64,000 bases of DNA from Gallionellaceae bacterium (GCA_030834965.1 JAUQWW010000044.1:1-64000), one strand, 5' to 3'. Counted from the first letter of the stretch, positions 16,511 through 25,540 are shown. Made by a program: numbers and translations. Notes: generated by a model from the letters alone, not told the origin.

Positions 16511-17428
16511 TCAATTGCCTCGTCTTGCGTGATTTTCTACTACTTTATGGAGTTCATTAAAGAGTTCCTCATCCACAGGCTCAAAGAACGAAAACCGAAG
16601 GTCTTTTTCTGCCCTTCTGATTGAGCAAAACGATTTCTTACCAGACCGAATTATCTTGGAAGTAGCTTCTTGACGCTTTATTTTATCTTCGCTGTCGGCA
16701 TATCCAACTGCTGCTATCTGGCTTAACTTCTTTTCAGCAAGTTGTCGGACAGCTTCGACTACCCTGCCCTCCTTTCCTTTCTTTGCAATCTGCGCTAACT
16801 TCGCCGCAGCGCTTGCACCCAACAATCCCTTATCAGAAGCACTATCAAGAATACTGATTGCTTCCTTAGGCAATCCGGAAAATGAAAGCAAGAGACTGAC
16901 GGATTGCTGCGAAACTCCAGCTTCTTTGGCTACCTGCTCCTGGGTCAAGTTTCCGTGTTCCATACGAGCACGGAGTCCCATAAATTTCTCGAAATCAGGC
17001 AGCGCCGGCGAAAGCAGATTTGAATAGAAAGCAGACCGTTCTGCTTCATCCTCGGTCATTTCAAAAACGACAGAAGGAATTTTTGCACGTCCCAGCTCAC
17101 GGTAAGCCTGAACCCGGTTATGTCCTGCGATAATTTCATACCCCCCAGCTTCACGACGGCGAACCGCGATCGGAGACGTCAACGGATTGTTGGCAAGATT
17201 ACCTTTGAGTTCTGCAATTTGCTCTATTGTCAGATGACGTTTGCGACCGGGCACTTCATGTAGCTCGATAAGCGGCAGCTCGCTTTCATACTTCATGAGT
17301 TCTAGTTTTGCAGTTCGCACCGCGCCTATTCGCGGTGTTTGATCCACTGAAACCTCCTCTTGCCGCACATCGCTTACTGAACGCAGCTTTGCGCTTTTAG
17401 CTAACATTTCCTGAATCCGTTTGCTCAT
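16511..17428 (-). CDS. parB: ParB partition protein
   Basis: 305 residues. The ParB/Sulfiredoxin-like N domain is evident (LPLIELHEVPGRKRHLT, ELKGNLANNPLTSPIAVRR, then the GGYEIIAGHNRVQAYRELG box containing the GHNR CTP-binding motif). A helix-turn-helix follows, LTQEQVAKEAGVSQQSVSLLL. ParB binds the centromere and activates the partner ATPase. The start overlaps parA's stop by 4 bases. The type Ia operon order parA-parB is kept. No obvious parS repeats were found; they may be in the AT-rich region upstream of parA. Confidence 0.92.
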   Translation of the reverse strand: MSKRIQEMLAKSAKLRSVSDVRQEEVSVDQTPRIGAVRTAKLELMKYESELPLIELHEVPGRKRHLTIEQIAELKGNLANNPLTSPIAVRRREAGGYEIIAGHNRVQAYRELGRAKIPSVVFEMTEDEAERSAFYSNLLSPALPDFEKFMGLRARMEHGNLTQEQVAKEAGVSQQSVSLLLSFSGLPKEAISILDSASDKGLLGASAAAKLAQIAKKGKEGRVVEAVRQLAEKKLSQIAAVGYADSEDKIKRQEATSKIIRSGKKSFCSIRRAEKDLRFSFFEPVDEELFNELHKVVENHARRGN

Positions 17429-18654
17429 ACTGCCCCCTTAGCGTTGGTTACAGATTGATTCCACTTTACAACGAATTTGTCATCGATCAATTTGCATAGG
17501 TGATCGAAGGGATCTCTGATCCGGGATAGTGTTCGATTGCTCCCTGTCCATTTGCTAACGTCGTAAATAGTCGAAAACTCTAATGCCTCGGACCCAACGG
17601 CTGAGGATATTGGAATTTCAACTGGAAGTACCCATTCTCCGTACGCACGCTCAATCCAACTGCGAACAACGGGTGCAGAACTGGAAGAGCTATTATCTAC
17701 CTTCGATAGCAGCACATTGATAAAATCGAATCGCTTTGTTGGATCAAGTCCAGTGAAGTTAAGCGCAAGCTCCGAGAAAAGATTCCAAAATTGTACCGAG
17801 CTCACAAAATCGAGAGACTCCGGCACCAGGGGCATGATCATAGCGTTCGCTGACATCAACGCATTTATAGTCATATAACTCAGTGAAGGCGCCGTATCGA
17901 TCAGGATGTAGTCATAGCGTTGTCGGAGAGGCTGGAGCCCTTTATTCAGGATGTCCCAGAATTTGAACTTCGGGTCTTGAGTAACCGTGCTCGGGATAAT
18001 AAATTCAGCACCAAAAAGGCTAGTTGCTGCTGGAATGATGTCAAGATTTGACCAATAGGTAGAATTGATCGCGTAATCCAGGTTTGTTTCATCACCATAA
18101 ATAAACGGCATCACCGTGTCCGCTTCGTTGATATCTTCCTCAACATACAAACCACAGAGCTCCGTAAGTGAAGCTTGAGGATCAAGATCAACTAAAAGTA
18201 CCTTCCTGCCACGCAGCGTGAGTCCCTGTGCGAGGCTGGCTGTTGTTGTTGTTTTGGTACTGCCCCCTTTGAAATTAGCGATGATTACAATTTCTCCAGG
18301 CGTCCCTTCAGGCCGGTGAACAATTCCAGATTCTTGACGTACCCACTCTTGAACATCCGGGAGAGAAAACATCCGCGTGCGGCTTCCTCCATGATAAATA
18401 CCCTGGGGTAAGAATTCTTTCTTTTGTAGTAAGTAATTTACTTTGGCGCGTTCAATTCCACAGAGTGCACCCAACTGAGATGAAGTATATTCAGGAGCCG
18501 ATTTTCGGGGATGCGGAGCTAACATTTGCTCTCGTAATTCCTCCATGATGACAGTAAGTCGACTGGAAAAATTGCCTAGCTCTTGTAGACTGATGCTGCG
18601 ATCGGCAAAAGGTACAATTGGTTTTTGCATAGCACTTCCTTTGGTAACGGCCAT
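17425..18654 (-). CDS. parA: ParA partition ATPase (type Ia, with N-terminal DNA-binding region)
   Basis: 409 residues from the ATG at 18654; an ATG at 18630 or 18702 is also possible. The first ~110 residues include a MerR/HTH-like segment (TSSQLGALCGIERAKVNYLL, later FSLPDVQEWVR), then the deviant Walker A IIANFKGGSTKTTTTASLA, LLVDLDPQASLT and YDYILIDTAPSL. Type Ia ParA proteins position plasmids on the nucleoid and repress their own promoter through the N-terminal region. The upstream sequence (18655-18840) is AT-rich and probably holds that operator. Confidence 0.93.
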   Translation of the reverse strand: MAVTKGSAMQKPIVPFADRSISLQELGNFSSRLTVIMEELREQMLAPHPRKSAPEYTSSQLGALCGIERAKVNYLLQKKEFLPQGIYHGGSRTRMFSLPDVQEWVRQESGIVHRPEGTPGEIVIIANFKGGSTKTTTTASLAQGLTLRGRKVLLVDLDPQASLTELCGLYVEEDINEADTVMPFIYGDETNLDYAINSTYWSNLDIIPAATSLFGAEFIIPSTVTQDPKFKFWDILNKGLQPLRQRYDYILIDTAPSLSYMTINALMSANAMIMPLVPESLDFVSSVQFWNLFSELALNFTGLDPTKRFDFINVLLSKVDNSSSSSAPVVRSWIERAYGEWVLPVEIPISSAVGSEALEFSTIYDVSKWTGSNRTLSRIRDPFDHLCKLIDDKFVVKWNQSVTNAKGAV

Positions 18655-18845
18655 ATTTTTTTGCTCAATAAGAATATAAACGGTTTTTGTATATAACTTC
18701 AATATCCGTATATTAGGCCATATATCGTAAAGCTTTTCAAAAAAGAACTAAGTAATTTTGATATCTATCCGATTTGTGGCTATTTTCAATTGTATAAAGC
18801 AGCACAGAATCCTTTAACCTATTGTTATAGTAATGCATAAAACAA

Positions 18846-19138
18846 AGGTGAGTAGATTTGGGAGTCCTGATCCTCCTATTTGCTGGGTTGTTTGTTTCCT
18901 CGCATATTAGAAAACGCACATCAGTTGGTATTGAGGGTTTTTTAAATAAACACATTTAATATATTAAGCATTACTCAAAGCCTTGTGGCGTATGGCTTTC
19001 AGCTGAGGTATGGTGAGACGCTTTGGGAAGAAAGGTGATGTGTTTTGGGAGTCTCTATAACTTCAAGGTGAGTTGTATTGATAGTCAAAGGTGAGTTTAT
19101 TTGGGAGTCCACATAGAGATAGGTGAGGCGATTTGGGA
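18846..19138 (+). repeat. oriV: Iterons of the replication origin (six copies)
   Basis: The consensus GGTGA-N5-TTTGGGA occurs in direct orientation starting at 18847, 19012, 19034, 19090 and 19122; a weaker copy starts at 19067. Starts of the five clustered copies are 22, 33, 23 and 32 bases apart, close to two or three helical turns, so bound initiators would lie on one face. Several copies extend to GAGTCC. The array is AT-rich around it and ends 90 bases before the initiator gene, as in iteron plasmids. The first copy lies 165 bases apart from the rest. Confidence 0.82.
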
Positions 19139-19179
19139 AAGCCGACAAAAAAAATGATTCAGATATGAAGATAATTCAG

Positions 19180-19210
19180 CGGTGAAAATATTTGTCGCAA
19201 ATTTTCACCG
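19180..19210. promoter_or_regulatory. Inverted repeat likely acting as rep operator
   Basis: CGGTGAAAA (19180) faces TTTTCACCG (to 19210) across a 13-base spacer. Both arms contain GGTGA, the first half of the iteron, in opposite orientation. In pPS10, R6K and related plasmids such inverted half-iterons bind Rep dimers and repress rep. It lies 20 bases before the initiator ATG. Confidence 0.62.
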
Positions 19211-19230
19211 TTTAGCGTAGTCTCTTTCAA

Positions 19231-20460
19231 ATGAGTCTTACTGTACTTGTTAAAGAAGAGAGGCTTCCTAGTCTGAAAAAGGCTCAGGAGGCAATCGCAA
19301 TCTTGCCAAAGTCTGGCAAGATAACACTTTTGACTCGACGTCTCTTCAATTCACTCCTGCAGCTCGCACAGGAAGATGGCGAACTGACAATGTACCGTTG
19401 TCGCTTATCGAAAGTGTTATTTAATGCGTCATTCGATTCCAACAACACAGAAGTTGTAAAAGAGCAGCTACGTCGAATGGCGAGCATCCAGGTTGAGTGG
19501 AACTCAACTTCGGGAGAAGGCGAGCGCAGATGGGGCGTTAGTAACCTTCTCGCAGATGCAGAAATTATTGAAGAAAAGGGCGCGGTTTGGATCGAATGGT
19601 CATATTCGGAAAAGGTTCGTGCCAAATTACTTGATCCCGAAATTTACGCAAGGATCTCGTTACAAGCTTATTCACAAATACGTTCCTCGGCTTCTGCAGC
19701 GCTATACGAAATCTGTGCTCGGTATGTTACGAACCCGAGCAATCTCACGATGCGAGCGCCATGGCAGTGGTGGCGTCCAAGGCTGACTGGAAATCCGGAA
19801 GATGCGGTAGAGACTACGGAATACAAATTCTTTAAGCGTGACGTATTGAAGCCCTCAATATTAGAAGTTAATCGCCTCGCCGATATTTGCGTTGAACTCG
19901 TAGAGCACAAGGATGGAAGGCGCGTAACAGAAATCCAATTTAGAGTTAAAAAAGTTAGCCAGGGGAACCTGCATCTTCCCGATCCAAACATGGTTAACAC
20001 CGAGATCATCAAAAGGCTTGTTGATGAAATGGGTCTCATGGCAGAAGAAGCAGCCAAGGTTTATGCTGACCATGATGAACCATTCCTAATGGCCACAATA
20101 AATTTAGTTCGCGAACGAGAAAAAGACCGTAACCTTCCAGCGTTAAAATCAACGGCAGCTTTCTTTAAGAATGCGTTGCGTGGAAAATATGCAACTAGCA
20201 AAAAGCCAGTTTTAATATCACCAGTACAGTTGCCAGCTGTCGTCAAAACAGTGCGTCAAGATACAGCACCAAGCCCGGAAATAGCGGTCGCACTTGATGC
20301 TTTCGATAAAATGGATAGCCTGCAACAGGCAGAGTTACTTGAAGAGTTTGCGCAAGTAAATGCTTTGGTCGCGGCAAGAATTCGGAAGTCCCCAAAATCG
20401 CCTTTCGTACGTAAAACCCTAGGCCCATGGCTTGCAGCAAAATCCGCTGCTGAATCCTAA
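19231..20460 (+). CDS. rep: Rep_3-type replication initiator
   Basis: 409 residues. The N-terminal two thirds look like the double winged-helix Rep_3 fold: ITLLTRRLFNSLLQLAQ, ...LRRMASIQVEW, LLADAEIIEEKGAVWIEWSY, then ASAALYEICARYV and FFKRDVLKPSILEVNRLADI, the last being the second winged helix that contacts iterons. The C-terminal 120 residues form a charged, helical extension. Rep binds the iterons upstream and opens the origin. It is oriented away from them with the inverted-repeat operator between. No good Shine-Dalgarno is seen before the ATG. Confidence 0.85.
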   Translation: MSLTVLVKEERLPSLKKAQEAIAILPKSGKITLLTRRLFNSLLQLAQEDGELTMYRCRLSKVLFNASFDSNNTEVVKEQLRRMASIQVEWNSTSGEGERRWGVSNLLADAEIIEEKGAVWIEWSYSEKVRAKLLDPEIYARISLQAYSQIRSSASAALYEICARYVTNPSNLTMRAPWQWWRPRLTGNPEDAVETTEYKFFKRDVLKPSILEVNRLADICVELVEHKDGRRVTEIQFRVKKVSQGNLHLPDPNMVNTEIIKRLVDEMGLMAEEAAKVYADHDEPFLMATINLVREREKDRNLPALKSTAAFFKNALRGKYATSKKPVLISPVQLPAVVKTVRQDTAPSPEIAVALDAFDKMDSLQQAELLEEFAQVNALVAARIRKSPKSPFVRKTLGPWLAAKSAAES

Positions 20461-20493
20461 GACAAAGAGAAAGATAGAAGGGGAGGGGGTCAA

Positions 20494-20577
20494 TCAGATT
20501 TCATTCAACTTGCGAGGCGTCCAGTACAAGTACAGCTTAGCGCCACAATAGAAAAGTACAACGATTGAGATATACCC
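20494..20577 (-). pseudogene. C-terminal fragment of a DUF2958-like gene
   Basis: The minus strand reads GYISIVVLFYCGAKLYLYW followed by TPRKLNEI and a stop. It matches the end of the intact gene at 55408 (GYISIVELLQCGAELDLYW, TPKKLAAI). No start or N-terminal part is present. A shorter tail of the same kind is at 59277. The remainder of the 233-base gap before the integrase is featureless. Confidence 0.7.
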
Positions 20578-20693
20578 CTGCAGAGGTGAGCTTTTACTGC
20601 GGGACCGGACTGCGTCACCCGTCAGTCACAAATAAAGAAGCTTGGCTGCGCACCATCCCAATCGGACTATAGAGTACCGCGCAGACGCCTGAC

Positions 20694-22649
20694 CTAGTCG
20701 TCGCCAGCCGTACTGTACTCCATCAGCCTTTCCACGGCGGCTTTGCGCCTGTTTCTTCCCGTATGCGAATAGATCGCGGTGGTTGCGGGGCTCGCGTGGC
20801 CCAGATTCTCCTGCACCTCTTCGATAGCAGCTCCCGCTTCCAGCGCGTGGGTGGCATGGGTGTGACGCAGCCAGTGCGTCGAGGCACGGATCAGGTGGCC
20901 GGCATCTACTGCATGATCCATTTCCCGTGCCACCCGCTGGAAATGGGTGCGCAGCATGCGAAACAACGCTGAATCTGACAGTGCTTTTCGTTCGGGTTGC
21001 ACATGCTGAAGGCCCTCGCCGAGTGTCGTGATCAAGGGTGTGTGCTCCGGCCACGCATGCGGATATCGCCCGAGGCCGCGTCTCTCAAAGTAATCCGCCA
21101 GGGCGATCATGACCGCATCCGGTACCGGCACCGAGCGGGGCTTGTTGCCCTTGCCTAGTACTTCCAGATCCCAGTTGTCCGGGCCGTGTGCGGGTTTGAG
21201 GCCCGGATTGGCTTTTCCCGGAGTTTCGGTGCGGGCGGCGACCTTCGCGGCGACGAGTTCCGACAGCCGCAATCCCATCCCGTAGGCCAGTAACAGCGTG
21301 AATCTCAGGCGGTAGTAGGCCTCGTCCTGCGGCAGCTCTTCTGCGGACGCGAGCAGCGCTTGCCACTGGGGGCGGGTGAGGGCATGGTCGGCCCGGAGCT
21401 TCGCCGCGACATGGTGCGCGGGGGGTACACCATCCCACGGGTTGGTCTCCAGATAGCGCTGGCGCATCAGCCATTCGCACAGCGCGGTGAGTATGGTTAC
21501 CGCCAGCTTCTGGCTGGAAGGCGAGAGCCCCCCGGAAAAAGGTCGCCAGTCGGAGCTAAAGCGCGGTGTGCTGCGCGCGCCGATCCAGCGTTCGCGGGGC
21601 ACCCGCCAATACCAGAGCGTCTGGCCATCCAGCGCGTCCAAAAAATCCCTGAAACTGATGCAATCCTCGGTGGTCGCCGAAGACAACGCCTTGTCCTTCT
21701 CAAAAATCATCCACAACAAAAAACGCTCGGCCTGCGTGCGGTAACTGCGCACGGTGTGCGCCCGGGGTCCCAGACTGGCAAGCCAGGCTTCGATGGCGGC
21801 GCAGTCATCGCTGGCGGCAAGTTTGCTGGAATAGCAGCGGTTGGTGCCGCGTACGCCGGACAGCTCGGCTGGGGCGGCAAAGCGCTCCAGCGGCACGATC
21901 GCGGTTGATGGCAGGGGAGTGCTGCGCAGTGCCTGGACGCGGGCCACGCCCGGCATGCCGTCATCCGCCAGGACGTTGTGGCCTGCGAGGGCGGTGGCGT
22001 CCGCCAGGATCCAGCGCTCGAGGTTGCGGGCGGCGACCGGGCCGATGCGGGGGATGTGGCGATGCCAATGGCGGCCCCGCTTGGTGATGGTGCGGGTGAG
22101 ATCGGCCAGGGTGTGTATCCCGACCGCCACCAAGCGTGCGGCCAGTGCTTCATCCAGCCAGGCCAGCACGGAATCGCCGGGCCGGGGAGGGGAGGCCACA
22201 CGTGCCTCGAGCCAGATGATGGCTTCGCGCAGCCGGTGGCGCAGGCGGTCGTTGCGCCGGGCGCGGCGGGCGGCGGCGGGATCGGTCACCGGCCAGGTCT
22301 GCTGGAAGAGCTCGATCAGTTCGCGCTCATTAAAGAAACCATGCGGGTCGTGTTCGTCCTGGAATTCCCTGAGTGTAGGGGTTGCATCGGCGGGGGAGGC
22401 GAGGCGCTCGAGGGGGATTTTCAGGAGCTTGATCAGGGAGGGGTTTTCTTTGCGGGCCGCCTTGATCAGCTCGTCGCGCACCCAGCGTAGCGTCGCCTTC
22501 GCCCGGGGCAGATCCGCTCCGGTGTCGAGAAAGCGCTCACCCAGGGTCGCCAGATCCAGCCCCTCGAAGTGGCTGCGGAAAAACGCCACGTGATGCAGCC
22601 CCAGACGGCGGGCGTTTGCGGGCGATGCGGACGGGATTTGGGTTGTCAT
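20694..22649 (-). CDS. Large tyrosine recombinase (phage-type integrase)
   Basis: 651 residues. The C-terminal catalytic domain has the family set: first Arg in LLAYGMGLRLSEL, a beta-hairpin Lys region at LGKGNKPRSVPVP, HWLRHTHATHALEAG (H-x-x-R), NLGHASPATTAIYSH with the His, and the nucleophile Tyr in AIYSH. A SAM-like core-binding segment sits near 290-400 (HTVRSYRTQAERFLLWM). The first ~250 residues are an extra helical domain seen in plasmid and genomic-island integrases of beta- and gammaproteobacteria. It could resolve plasmid multimers or integrate the element. GC content is higher than in the rep-par block, suggesting a separate origin. Confidence 0.9.
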   Translation of the reverse strand: MTTQIPSASPANARRLGLHHVAFFRSHFEGLDLATLGERFLDTGADLPRAKATLRWVRDELIKAARKENPSLIKLLKIPLERLASPADATPTLREFQDEHDPHGFFNERELIELFQQTWPVTDPAAARRARRNDRLRHRLREAIIWLEARVASPPRPGDSVLAWLDEALAARLVAVGIHTLADLTRTITKRGRHWHRHIPRIGPVAARNLERWILADATALAGHNVLADDGMPGVARVQALRSTPLPSTAIVPLERFAAPAELSGVRGTNRCYSSKLAASDDCAAIEAWLASLGPRAHTVRSYRTQAERFLLWMIFEKDKALSSATTEDCISFRDFLDALDGQTLWYWRVPRERWIGARSTPRFSSDWRPFSGGLSPSSQKLAVTILTALCEWLMRQRYLETNPWDGVPPAHHVAAKLRADHALTRPQWQALLASAEELPQDEAYYRLRFTLLLAYGMGLRLSELVAAKVAARTETPGKANPGLKPAHGPDNWDLEVLGKGNKPRSVPVPDAVMIALADYFERRGLGRYPHAWPEHTPLITTLGEGLQHVQPERKALSDSALFRMLRTHFQRVAREMDHAVDAGHLIRASTHWLRHTHATHALEAGAAIEEVQENLGHASPATTAIYSHTGRNRRKAAVERLMEYSTAGDD

Positions 22650-22782
22650 AAAAACTAATCCGGCAGATTATTCGCAAAATCATTATAGCCTGATTATAGT
22701 ACTAATCAAGCTATCATATCGCTCATGTAACCCGGTCAGGCACCCGTTTTACCCGTCGATTAAAGTAAAACTACGTCCGAAT

Positions 22783-23100
22783 TTAAAGCAAAACTTTGTC
22801 GGGCATGTCGGGAAGCCCTTCTAACGCGTTTTGTGCGTCTACGTTGGGGATGGTCCCCCAAATGGGATTGGCCTTCCCCCAACATCGAAACTCCAGAACT
22901 CCACGGTGGCGAACCCCAGCGGCGTACGGCAGCCATTCACCCCAGGGCACGTCCTGGCTTTGCCAATATCGGCCGATCATTCCCATGTGCTTCGCCCAGT
23001 GCAGCGCTTCCTGGAAACATGCGCGCACCTCCTCGTAAAACAGATGGTCTCGTAACCAACGTTCCTCGGCTGAAGAAGAGAGGTGTTCGCGCCGATGCAT
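22783..23100 (-). CDS. Unrecognised 105-residue protein
   Basis: The sequence has a plausible globular composition rich in Trp and charged residues (EERWLRDHLFYEEVRACFQ, then WAKHMGMIGRYW and VPWGEWLPYAAGV). I do not recognise it. It lies upstream of the large integrase on the same strand, 133 bases away. It may be a truncated copy of a longer protein. Moderate to low confidence that it is expressed. Confidence 0.35.
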   Translation of the reverse strand: MHRREHLSSSAEERWLRDHLFYEEVRACFQEALHWAKHMGMIGRYWQSQDVPWGEWLPYAAGVRHRGVLEFRCWGKANPIWGTIPNVDAQNALEGLPDMPDKVLL

Positions 23101-23102
23101 TA

Positions 23103-23213
23103 TTGACCCAAGCTGCCGGAAATCGTTGACCCTGCCGAATGCTTAGCAGACGATTGACCTCTATGGGATTTTAGAAGCAGAAGATGGAGCAGTCAAAATC
23201 GGCAGACTGGGTC
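23103..23213. repeat. Imperfect inverted repeat around a 110-bp segment
   Basis: TGACCCAAGCTGCCG at 23103 and CGGCAGACTGGGTCA ending near 23213 are inverted copies with 13 of 15 matches. The segment holds no gene. It could be a tiny mobile element or the relic of one. Confidence 0.4.
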
Positions 23214-23257
23214 AAAAACAAGTCGGCGACAACATCCATCCTACCAAAAAGGTAAAA

Positions 23258-23551
23258 TTAGCTTAATTTGTTCGTTGGCGGCCACTGCTGCGCTGTATGT
23301 TTCACCCGCAGAATTTCGACCTTCGCGGCTAACATACGATAAATCACCACATAGTTTTCATGTGCGATAAGTTCGCGGGTGCCGCGCTTGCGTCCTGTAC
23401 GTCCGATCTCAGGATGCGCTGCAAGGGGAGTTACCTTGTCCTCGATAAGATCAATCATTTTTTCTGCATTCGCCGGACTGTCTTTTGCGATTTGCTGGCC
23501 GATTTTTATCAGATCGTTGATGGCCTGTTTTTTCCAGTGAATGGCGTGCAC
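23258..23551 (-). CDS. RelE/ParE-family toxin
   Basis: 97 residues, full length. Landmarks: IHWKKQAINDLIKIGQQIA, VTPLAAHPEIGRTGRKRGTREL, YVVIYRMLAAKVEILRVKH and the terminal QQWPP. The same fold as the toxin at 15321 but clearly a different subgroup. It follows its antitoxin gene after 9 bases. Expected to inhibit growth by mRNA cleavage or gyrase poisoning; target not predictable. Confidence 0.86.
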   Translation of the reverse strand: MHAIHWKKQAINDLIKIGQQIAKDSPANAEKMIDLIEDKVTPLAAHPEIGRTGRKRGTRELIAHENYVVIYRMLAAKVEILRVKHTAQQWPPTNKLS

Positions 23552-23560
23552 GATTTCCCT

Positions 23561-23989
23561 TTACTCTTGCTTGATCGCGGCGCGGATCTGGCGCATGGCT
23601 TCATCGTGAGGGATCGTCGGGTTGGTGTCGTCAATCGCTTCCTGTATCTCTGCTTTCAGCCACTTAGTATAGGCGGCGGCCTGGTGGGCGTCTTTCATGG
23701 CAGTCGCCCGATCAGGGCGCTTGTGCGCGGTCCCGCTCTTGGGATCGTAGTTCACTGCGTCTACGTCGAAGCGGGGAATGCCTATCCCTTTCAGGTAATC
23801 GACCAATGTTTCGAGTTTGCGGAAGATGCGTACCTGGTGGCTGCGTTGTGCCGCCAGTGCGCGCTCGGTCATGCCGTATTTCACCAGGATGCCCCAACCG
23901 CCTTCTTGCCCGACAACGTGTGCGCTACGTACAACGCCAGCTTCGGCCAATTTCGATAGGGTGGTATGGTCAATGGTTTCGGTTGCCAT
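23561..23989 (-). CDS. Antitoxin partner of the RelE/ParE toxin
   Basis: 142 residues from the ATG at 23989, which has GGAGA 8 bases upstream; an ATG at 24001 is the alternative. The sequence (LSKLAEAGVVRSAHVVGQEGGWGILVKYG, then SHQVRIFRKLETLVDYLKGIGI) resembles ParD-like antitoxins of about 140 residues paired with ParE toxins. The C-terminal 50 residues are acidic and likely embrace the toxin. Family assignment is from recall and position. Confidence 0.68.
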   Translation of the reverse strand: MATETIDHTTLSKLAEAGVVRSAHVVGQEGGWGILVKYGMTERALAAQRSHQVRIFRKLETLVDYLKGIGIPRFDVDAVNYDPKSGTAHKRPDRATAMKDAHQAAAYTKWLKAEIQEAIDDTNPTIPHDEAMRQIRAAIKQE

Positions 23990-24070
23990 GCTTTTCTCCA
24001 TGTTATTGCGGAATATTCAATAATTAGATTATCCGCGAATTACAGAAGATTGCAAGAATAGTTTTCGAAT

Positions 24071-24140
24071 GGGGAGTGTCTCAGAAAACGGAGATTGGGT
24101 GTTTTTGACTAAAACCGCGAACTTTAATTTCCGTTTTCAG
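24071..24140. repeat. Tn3-family-like terminal sequence, two facing copies
   Basis: GGGGAGTGTCTCAGAAAACG at 24071 resembles the GGGGTCGTCTCAGAAAACGG end of Tn3-family elements of the Tn5393/Tn163 kind, as I recall it. A second, inverted copy of its core (CCGTTTTCAG) is at 24131-24140. No transposase or resolvase lies nearby, so this is at most a relic. Similar ends occur at 57788 and 59434. The rest of the 357-base gap to vapB, apart from the operator at 24317, is featureless. Confidence 0.45.
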
Positions 24141-24316
24141 CCGATGAATGTCTATCTTTGACATTAATGTGTTGGCCGCCTGCTATGCCGATCCGGCGTA
24201 CTGGAATAAGACGTTACGAGGTGAAGGCGAGCCTGTTTTAGGCTAATTTTACATTTTTGGCGCGATGGGCAATATTTAGCCAATCTCAGAAGAAGTTGGC
24301 CTTCTTCGCCAAGTTG

Positions 24317-24334
24317 TATATACTGTCGTATATA
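24317..24334. promoter_or_regulatory. vapBC operator
   Basis: The perfect inverted repeat TATATAC-TGTC-GTATATA lies 25 bases before the vapB start, where a VapB-VapC complex would repress its own operon. The AAGGAG Shine-Dalgarno of vapB follows at 24348-24354. Confidence 0.55.
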
Positions 24335-24358
24335 TTATTTGCATCGGCAAGGAGATCC

Positions 24359-24655
24359 ATGATGATCGTGACACGTGTTGCCAAGCTGTTCAAGAATGGC
24401 GCCAGTCAGGCGGTCCGCCTCCCCGCAGGATTCCGCTTCGAAGGCGACGAGGTATATGTCACGCGCGACGATGCGACCGGCGATGTGGTGCTGTCGAACC
24501 GGCCGGGTGCCAAGACCTGGAGCGAGTTCTTTGAGTTGCTGCAGGAAGTCGACGTGCCCGCCGATTTCATGGCGGAGCGCCCGCTGAATGTGTTGCCGCA
24601 AGAACAGGGCATCTTTGATGATGAACTTTCTACGCGCGGCAAGCTGGGCCGCTAG
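24359..24655 (+). CDS. vapB: VapB-type antitoxin (AbrB/SpoVT fold)
   Basis: 98 residues from the first of two adjacent ATGs (24359), with AAGGAGA upstream. The swapped-hairpin AbrB-type DNA-binding domain is evident: RVAKLFKNGASQAVRLPAGFR, then GDEVYVTRDDATGDVVLS. The C-terminal helix (TWSEFFELLQEVDVPADF) and acidic tail would bind and inhibit VapC. It is followed after 2 bases by vapC. Confidence 0.88.
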   Translation: MMIVTRVAKLFKNGASQAVRLPAGFRFEGDEVYVTRDDATGDVVLSNRPGAKTWSEFFELLQEVDVPADFMAERPLNVLPQEQGIFDDELSTRGKLGR

Positions 24656-24657
24656 AG

Positions 24658-25059
24658 ATGCTGCACATGCTGGATACCGACACGGCAAGCTACCTCATCA
24701 AAGGGAAGCCGCCTGCGATAAAAGCCAAACTGGAGGCCCTTGTGCCATCAATGGTCTGCATCTCGGTGATGACGCGGGCGGAGTTGCAATATGGTCTGAA
24801 ACGCTTGCCAGCCGACCATCGGCTGCACCTGGCAGTACGCCAGTTCCTCAAAATTGTCCGCATCTTGCCGTGGGATGCCGAGGCAGCGGACTGGTACGCC
24901 GAAATCCGCCACCAGCTCGTCAGCACAGGGCAACCGATTGGCGAACTGGACATGATGATCGCGGCACACTCGTTGTCTGCCGGCGCTGTGCTGGTCACCA
25001 ATAACAGCCGCCATTACGAACGGATCGCAGCGCCCCTGATCCTGGAGAACTGGGCGTAG
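24658..25059 (+). CDS. vapC: VapC-type PIN-domain ribonuclease toxin
   Basis: 133 residues. The PIN active-site acids are in place: D6 in MLDTDTASYLI, E42 in TRAELQYG, D98 in GELDMMIAAHSL, and the usual TNNSRHYERI near the end. PIN toxins cleave specific RNAs such as initiator tRNA or the sarcin-ricin loop. The pair should promote stable plasmid maintenance. Confidence 0.92.
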   Translation: MLHMLDTDTASYLIKGKPPAIKAKLEALVPSMVCISVMTRAELQYGLKRLPADHRLHLAVRQFLKIVRILPWDAEAADWYAEIRHQLVSTGQPIGELDMMIAAHSLSAGAVLVTNNSRHYERIAAPLILENWA

Positions 25060-25255
25060 CATAGCCAACAGGACGGAAGGCCAAATCGGCTGAATGACAC
25101 TAGCCCAACCCAGATTTCCGTTCCACTGTGCCTCAAGCTCCTGGTTCAGCTATGGGTCGGGTTGCCCCCTGGTTCGAAGGAGGCACAGGAGAAAAACTCC
25201 CGTGCCCGTCAGCCAATATCAGCCGGACCGTGACAGCGCCGGATAAAACGCCAGA

Positions 25256-25540
25256 TTACTTCTTGGCGCCGTTGACTGCAGCCTTGAGTGTGGCACCAGC
25301 CTTGAATGCCGGAACCTTGGATGCCTTGATCTTCAGCTCTGCACCCGTAGCCGGATTGCGGCCAGTGCGTGCCGCACGTTTGCGCACCTCGAAAGTGCCG
25401 AAGCCAACCAGTGCCACGTTGTCGTCCTTCTTCAGGGTGGCGGTGATAATCTCGATCAGGGCGGCGATGTTGCGGTCTGCATCGGCTTTGGTGCTGCCAG
25501 TTTTTGCTGCCAGTGCACCGATCAGTTCTTTGCGGTTCAT
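25256..25540 (-). CDS. hup: HU-type nucleoid protein
   Basis: 94 residues, nearly standard HU length. It begins MNRKELIGALAAKTGSTKADA, has the core VALVGFGTFEVRKRAARTGRNPATGAEL (flexible arm) and ends with a KASKVPAFKAGATLKAAV tail. HU bends and constrains DNA; plasmid-borne copies may compensate for the host's pool or assist replication. Shine-Dalgarno GGGAG is upstream. It stands alone on the minus strand. Confidence 0.93.
   Translation of the reverse strand: MNRKELIGALAAKTGSTKADADRNIAALIEIITATLKKDDNVALVGFGTFEVRKRAARTGRNPATGAELKIKASKVPAFKAGATLKAAVNGAKK

Noticed and set aside
18737-18955. 72-codon minus-strand frame in the origin region
   Set aside because: Lies in AT-rich origin DNA and overlaps an iteron; probably not a gene.
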